Part shown: piece after piece, positions 12,724-12,893 of the stretch
Layout of the letters: each line of letters begins with the position of its first letter
Numbering within the stretch: the first letter of the stretch is position 1
Notes under the pieces: model-generated
The model's database searches: none
The model's input: the letters and a program-made list of their open reading frames with translations, nothing else
What the model was told of the DNA's origin: nothing
Assembly (NCBI GenBank): GCA_023301785.1
Contig: JALZUF010000241.1
Span: forward strand, 1-12,893
DNA: 12,893 bases
DNA from: Alphaproteobacteria bacterium
Lineage (GTDB): Bacteria; Pseudomonadota; Alphaproteobacteria; Micavibrionales; Micavibrionaceae
Direction of reading: 5' to 3'
Translations under genes and position numbers: made by a program

Positions 12724-12893
12724 ATGAACGATTTACAAAAAGACATTCTTGATTTTTGGTTTGAAGAAACACAGCCGAAACAGTGGTTTCAGGTGAGTGA
12801 AGATTTTGATCAAGCCATTCGTGAGCGTTTCGAAGATGAGTATAATAACGCTTTCGCTGGAAACTATGATGAGTGGCAGAATGATGCTTATGG
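12724..12893 (+). CDS. DUF924 family protein, N-terminal part (3' end outside window)
   Basis: The visible 56 residues begin MNDLQKDILDFWFEE and contain PKQWFQVSEDFDQAIRERF and GNYDEWQ. This is the N-terminal pattern of the DUF924 (YdhS-like) family: ILDFWF, then K-WF, FD--IR-RF and a short linker to W. The fold is a TPR-like helical bundle, and its biochemical role is not established. The frame stays open to the end of the window, so the rest (usually about 120-140 more residues) lies beyond. Only a weak GTAGG precedes the ATG, and the promoter spacing suggests a leaderless transcript. There is no signal peptide. Confidence 0.85.
   Translation, partial: MNDLQKDILDFWFEETQPKQWFQVSEDFDQAIRERFEDEYNNAFAGNYDEWQNDAY

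Overview
The window looks like chromosomal DNA from an AT-rich alphaproteobacterium (GC in the low forties by eye). Three things suggest this: a GTTC-N7-GTTC box, the alphaproteobacterial LexA-type site, in front of recA; the slt / dapA-smpB neighbourhood; and the trmL-hemF pair divergent from petABC, with separate full-length cytochrome b and cytochrome c1 genes. I recall both neighbourhoods as common in alphaproteobacteria but could not check this. No transposase, phage gene, tRNA, rRNA or CRISPR array is visible.

Layout. 1-668: 3' part of an unrecognised protein gene. 686-2223: recA with SOS box, promoter, leader hairpin, a small GTG-start ORF one base after its stop, and a bidirectional terminator. 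2282-3692 (minus): dapA then smpB. 3800-5810: an exported lytic transglycosylase whose start is overlapped by a 15-codon upstream ORF with the stronger ribosome binding site, then a hairpin. 5844-7617: an orphan LuxR-type regulator followed by the CCA-adding enzyme. 7624-8384 (minus): two small genes (97 and 51 codons) with very similar promoter/operator regions, ribosome binding sites and downstream 13-bp elements. 8381-9710 (minus): trmL-hemF. 9838-12500: petABC (Rieske protein, cytochrome b, cytochrome c1), followed by an entericidin-like lipoprotein gene. 12724-end: 5' part of a DUF924-family gene.

Most of the window is conserved housekeeping: DNA repair (RecA), ribosome rescue (SmpB), lysine and peptidoglycan precursor synthesis (DapA), wall turnover (Slt), tRNA maturation (Cca, TrmL), haem synthesis (HemF) and respiration (cytochrome bc1, a haem consumer next to a haem-synthesis gene). 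The least explained part is 7624-8384. There two unrelated-looking small proteins are each driven by a strong TTGACA promoter beneath a near-identical roughly 40-bp upstream element and followed by the same CCCGATCAGGGAA motif. This looks like a duplicated regulatory cassette with different cargo and is the best candidate here for something undescribed. The 51-codon gene is short enough to be missed by a standard ORF length cut-off.
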